Below, one piece after another: positions 60,726-64,000 of a DNA stretch of 64,000 nt. The position numbers and the translations under genes were made by a program. Position 1 is the first letter of the stretch. Every line of letters starts with the position of its first letter. Origin of the DNA: Nyssa sinensis (Eukaryota > Streptophyta > Magnoliopsida > Cornales > Nyssaceae); contig CM018038.1 in NCBI GenBank assembly GCA_008638375.1, positions 12,347,740-12,411,739 of the forward strand, read 5' to 3'. Under the pieces are notes generated by a model, which was not told where the DNA came from, searched no databases, and was given only the letters and a program-made list of their open reading frames with translations.

Positions 60726-61711
60726 TTTACATGATAATATAAGGATATATCACTCCAGTGTTTTGAAATACTTAAGCGGAGATTGAACTATTCTAGTGTT
60801 TTGAAATTTTTTTTTTTATTAGCGGCAAAAAAAATTTCGCGAGGGGATAAATGTTCTAGTTTTATACGAGGAGGTTATGTGCACACCACATGTGGGTTCT
60901 GAGTAATTTCCCCGGTTGATTTTTTAAAATGGTCATGATGAAATAGCTTTTCATCAAAATGTTACAATTCAAATACCAACACTGGTTCTCATCATTCATC
61001 TTCTCCAGTAACAGCTCTGCATTTGCATTTGGTTGTTATGAGGGAGAAAAAGATATTTTTACTTAAAAAAGAAAAACAAACAGCATCGTCAAGTATCACC
61101 TTATCAACACAAAAATATCAAACCTACACCATCAGAGGATCTTTGCAATTATAAATGCCAATCTTATAAACAAAATACTCCTACAAACATAGCCCACCAC
61201 TCGTCCATGAAACATATTAACTATAGCAGACTACAAACTGGGGAAAAAAATCTACATGTATCCACACACGTTTGATGGATTATATAACAAACCCACAATA
61301 CCTGACCACCGCAAATTGCCGCCTGCTTCTGACTCAGCAACCAAGCTTTACCACATCAAACTAACATCTTAGATGAACCACAATGCTGGTAGACATAAAA
61401 CAAGGCTCCACCCCCAAGAATTCAATTCAAACGATCTATCCAAACCAAGAGCAGCAAATGCTTCACTTTTTAGAAATTCTCGATCTTTGAATGAAATAAG
61501 TCTCCAAATTTAAGCTAAATATAGGTAAAGAACAATAGAATTTGATCTTTTTTTTTAGCAAATTTGATAACACAGTCACTTTTCCCTTATTATAACAACC
61601 ATCAAAACAGTCACCTAAATCTAAAACCAAAAAGATATAGCTTTAAACAAAAAACAGAGAAATAGAGATTCATTTATCTCAAGCAATCTTAACCTCAATG
61701 CCATGGATTGC
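60726..61711. other. AT-rich non-coding DNA
   Basis: No gene or known element seen. A short phrase, CAGTGTTTTGAAAT or close to it, occurs at about 60752 and 60796. Confidence 0.6.
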
Positions 61712-61990
61712 CTAAAGAGTACATAAACCCCAAGAGTCCCCATCCCATTTCAACATAAACACATCAATACTGTATACATAAATACACATACAGACAGGAA
61801 ACTCCTGTAATAGCTTGATCTCATTCTCATCGGTCCAAAGCTGTTGAAACAACGTCTGAGACTTGTCCAACGCCAACGACTTCTTCTCCTCGACAACGGT
61901 CGCGATTGAGACCTCCTCGATGCGTTGACGCTTCAGATCTAGAAGCAAATCGACGATGCCCTGAGTTGGATCGCTATTGGGGACGCTCAT
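61712..61990 (-). pseudogene. Gene fragment resembling the start of a GeBP-type (DUF573) transcription factor
   Basis: A 92-codon frame starting MSVPNSDPTQG. Residues around 48-62 (LFQQLWTDENEIKLLQ) resemble the LWT-DE-EI-LL start of the DUF573 DNA-binding domain of plant GeBP/GPL proteins. After that the sequence becomes low-complexity (VCMCIYVYS) and stops, so most of the domain is missing. Either an exon with an unrecognised intron or a captured fragment. The GC and codon use of the first 60 codons look genic, unlike the surrounding AT-rich DNA. Confidence 0.4.
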
Positions 61991-62199
61991 TACAGCTACG
62001 GTTACTTCATTAGAAGCTTGATCTCATTCTCATCGGTCCAAAGCAAATCGTGATTTTCTTCAGAACCGTACACAAACAAGATGTATACTCATCACACGAA
62101 AAAGCTTTTTATATATTTTAAGTCAATTGATAATAAAATCATTTTATTCCATTTGTTAACGATATTACGAGACAAACTCTAATTAAAAAAAAATAAAAA

Positions 62200-62340
62200 A
62201 AAATTCAGTATAACTTTTAAAAAGTTAAGAATCTGTATATAATAATGATAAATTTTATAAGAAATTATTGTAATTTGAATTTAATTTATAAAAGTTTAAA
62301 GATCTGTGTGTAATAATGATAAATTTAAAAAAAAATTAAT
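62200..62340. repeat. Two imperfect copies of an AT-rich unit of about 70 bp
   Basis: AATAATGATAAATTT with similar flanks (AGAATCTGTATAT and AGATCTGTGTGT) occurs near 62240 and 62310. A G-rich phrase follows at 62462-62510 that resembles the ends of decayed plant transposons. Family not recognised. Confidence 0.35.
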
Positions 62341-63261
62341 ATAATTTATTCAAAATAAAAAATTATGAAAAAATCTTATAAAAAAACTTGATAAGATTAA
62401 TTTCTAATTATTTTAAAAAATTTAACAAAATTAAATATATAAAAATTGAATTTCTCAAATTCTGGGGGCTTAACATACCCTTGGCTCCAGCACTGCCTGG
62501 GACAGAAGCTTCAAGGTGAATCCTTGATTTAAAAATGAACAAAATGAAACATGATTACGAGCTCCCACAGTAAATTTAAGTGAGATTTAAATTTAAATTT
62601 GAGTCAAAATTTATTTAAAAAAAAAAAACTTTATTAACATTAGATTTAAACTTATAACAAATTTAGTTTTACTTAAACTTAAACTCAAATCTAAAAAATA
62701 CTATTTATAAATTCAAATTTATAATGATTAAATAATATTAATGAATTATTGGATAACATCAAATTTAAATGAGATATTTACTCAAATTTAAGTAAAATTT
62801 TGAGTTATTATTGAAGATGGAAATACTTCTCTGAAAGTTATTCACATAAATTTTATTTCTGATTTAACTCCGAAATTACAGACCCGCGATGGGAACTGTC
62901 ATTTGGCTTACATATATAAACAAAGTCATACCACAATTAATTCATTACAATAAGATAGAGAAACTTATTATGAACATAATACACCCTAGCTGTTACCAAA
63001 CACCCCTAGAGAGTGCACCGAGCCATGCAGCTGCCATGCTTTATTTCATGTCACATCCATGGTTGTGGGTTCAGTCCTCTGTTTATCACCCGATGAGGGA
63101 TTCCTGGTCTGGGTGTTTTACTTCCAACTGGATCGACTGTGTTATGTGGAGGGAGAAAGACAGAAATATTAATAAAAATTGCTTAAATGCTCCATTATGT
63201 GGTATGTGCGTGGTGTGTGTGTGTCTATCTCTCTGTCTCTGTCTCTGTCTCTGTCTCTCTA

Positions 63262-63302
<41 letters not shown>

Positions 63303-63456
63303 TCTTTAACACAAAGTGACAAATTGGACTTACTAGATCGTTCAGCTATGGCTAGTGAAATGAACAGGATGAAGATGAAGAAGCAAAGAGTGATTAAAAA
63401 CGTAGGAGAAACAGATGACTCGTTCAACATTTTGCTACTATATATATATATATATA
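62341..63456. other. AT-rich spacer with microsatellites
   Basis: Holds (TCTG)n/(TC)n at 63221-63280, (TA)n at 63281-63302 and (TA)n at 63440-63456. A frame near 63349 (MASEMNRMKMKK) is too short to call. No known gene. Confidence 0.6.
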
Positions 63457-63671
63457 TGTTGATGAGAGAAAGATGCATGGTTATTCCAATGTGAATGATA
63501 CATGGGTTAAAACCCTTATATTCAATGTGAATAATACATGTACAAGAGGGCTTATATATAGGTATACAAGAGGGAATAATATTGGCATATTCCAAGGATC
63601 TGCTGAGAATATGCCAAGGTATAACTGTACAATATGGATATGGATACTACGTTTGACAGTACACGGTAACA
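63457..63671 (-). repeat. 3' LTR of a second copia copy
   Basis: On the minus strand it starts TGTTACCGTGTACTGTC and ends about at CATCAACA, 215 bp, bordered by (TA)n. Most of it matches 33220-33448. The end next to 63457 differs from the other LTR and is uncertain. Confidence 0.75.
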
Positions 63672-63682
63672 CCCCCACTCTT
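63672..63682 (-). other. Copia polypurine tract
   Basis: AAGAGTGGGGG on the minus strand, directly before the LTR start. Confidence 0.8.
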
Positions 63683-63686
63683 AAAC

Positions 63687-64000
63687 TCAAGTAGAGGTAG
63701 TAGAGACCAACTGGGGTTTGGATACTAAATCATGATAGCATCTTGGTGGATGTGCTTTGGTGAAGAGGTCGGCCGGTTGATCAGTAGAGGAGACATGAAG
63801 GAGTCGAACAGTACCACTCGTAATGTGTTGACGCACAAAGTGACAATTAATTTCGATATGTTTAGTACGTTCATGAAAAACATCATTGTGGGCAATCTGA
63901 ATAGCACTGCGATTATCACAGTAGAGGACAGTAGCAGTGGGAAGGGGGACTCCCAAGGTAGCAAGAAGCCATCGGACCCAAAGAAGCTCCTGGGTAGTAT
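63687..64000 (-). CDS. pol: Ty1/copia pol, C-terminal RNase H (partial, runs off the right edge)
   Basis: The frame from the window edge to the stop at 63687 encodes the end of a copia RNase H: ELLWVRWLLATLGV, then YCDNRSAIQIAHNDVFHERT, then CHFVRQHI and QPADLFTKA. These are standard copia motifs, and the Asp of YCDN is a catalytic position. No stop is seen in about 104 codons, so this copy may be better preserved than the one at 33 kb. The 5' part lies beyond the window. Confidence 0.88.
   Translation of the reverse strand, partial: TTQELLWVRWLLATLGVPLPTATVLYCDNRSAIQIAHNDVFHERTKHIEINCHFVRQHITSGTVRLLHVSSTDQPADLFTKAHPPRCYHDLVSKPQLVSTTST

Noticed and set aside
63030..63170. tRNA-derived SINE (GGTTCAGTCC B-box-like phrase)
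   Set aside because: No convincing A box at the right distance, no tail and no target duplication.
63349..63494. Small host exon MASEMNRMKMKK...
   Set aside because: Short, runs into a (TA)n tract and the copia LTR, and has no supporting splice or domain signal.

Overview
This window is from a plant nuclear genome, most likely a eudicot. It is repeat-dominated intergenic DNA: nested LTR retrotransposons, one rearranged endogenous caulimovirus-like locus, and AT-rich spacers. No complete host gene was found. The only host-like coding trace is a short piece resembling the start of a GeBP-type (DUF573) transcription factor near 61.8 kb. There is nothing prokaryotic.

Region 1 (1-33448) is one nest. 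A fragment of a Ty1/copia element (33019-33448, minus) was hit by a Tekay/Del-like chromovirus (minus strand, ending at 33018, running off the left edge). That chromovirus was itself hit twice. An 11-kb Athila element (4423-15443, plus) lies inside its protease coding region, and a 13.4-kb Tat-lineage element (17863-31243, minus) lies inside its 5' LTR. The Tat element contains a 3.1-kb solo LTR (19779-22909). Target duplications and uninterrupted flanks support each step. The Athila copy is very young: its two 1817-bp LTRs differ at one base seen by eye, and its 1809-codon gag-pol is intact. All other elements are decayed.

Region 2 (33983-50360) is an endogenous pararetrovirus locus made of three partial copies. 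Two lie head to tail on the plus strand and a third is inverted. The genome order is movement protein, capsid-like region with zinc knuckle, protease, RT and RNase H, a second ORF of unknown function, then an intergenic promoter region and a Met-tRNA primer site. There is no integrase, the copies are circularly permuted, and (TA)n tracts border both ends. No copy is complete. Most stops are C-to-T changes at glutamine codons, as expected from cytosine methylation.

Region 3 (51393 to about 60725) is a second Tat element on the plus strand that has lost its 3' LTR. Both Tat copies carry, between pol and the 3' LTR, a tandem-repeat block and a spliced gene on the opposite strand. That gene combines a 'putative gypsy type transposon' (PF04195-like) domain with a coiled coil.

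Region 4 (60726-64000) holds AT-rich DNA, the GeBP-like fragment, microsatellites, and the 3' end of a second copia copy (RNase H, polypurine tract, LTR) on the minus strand.
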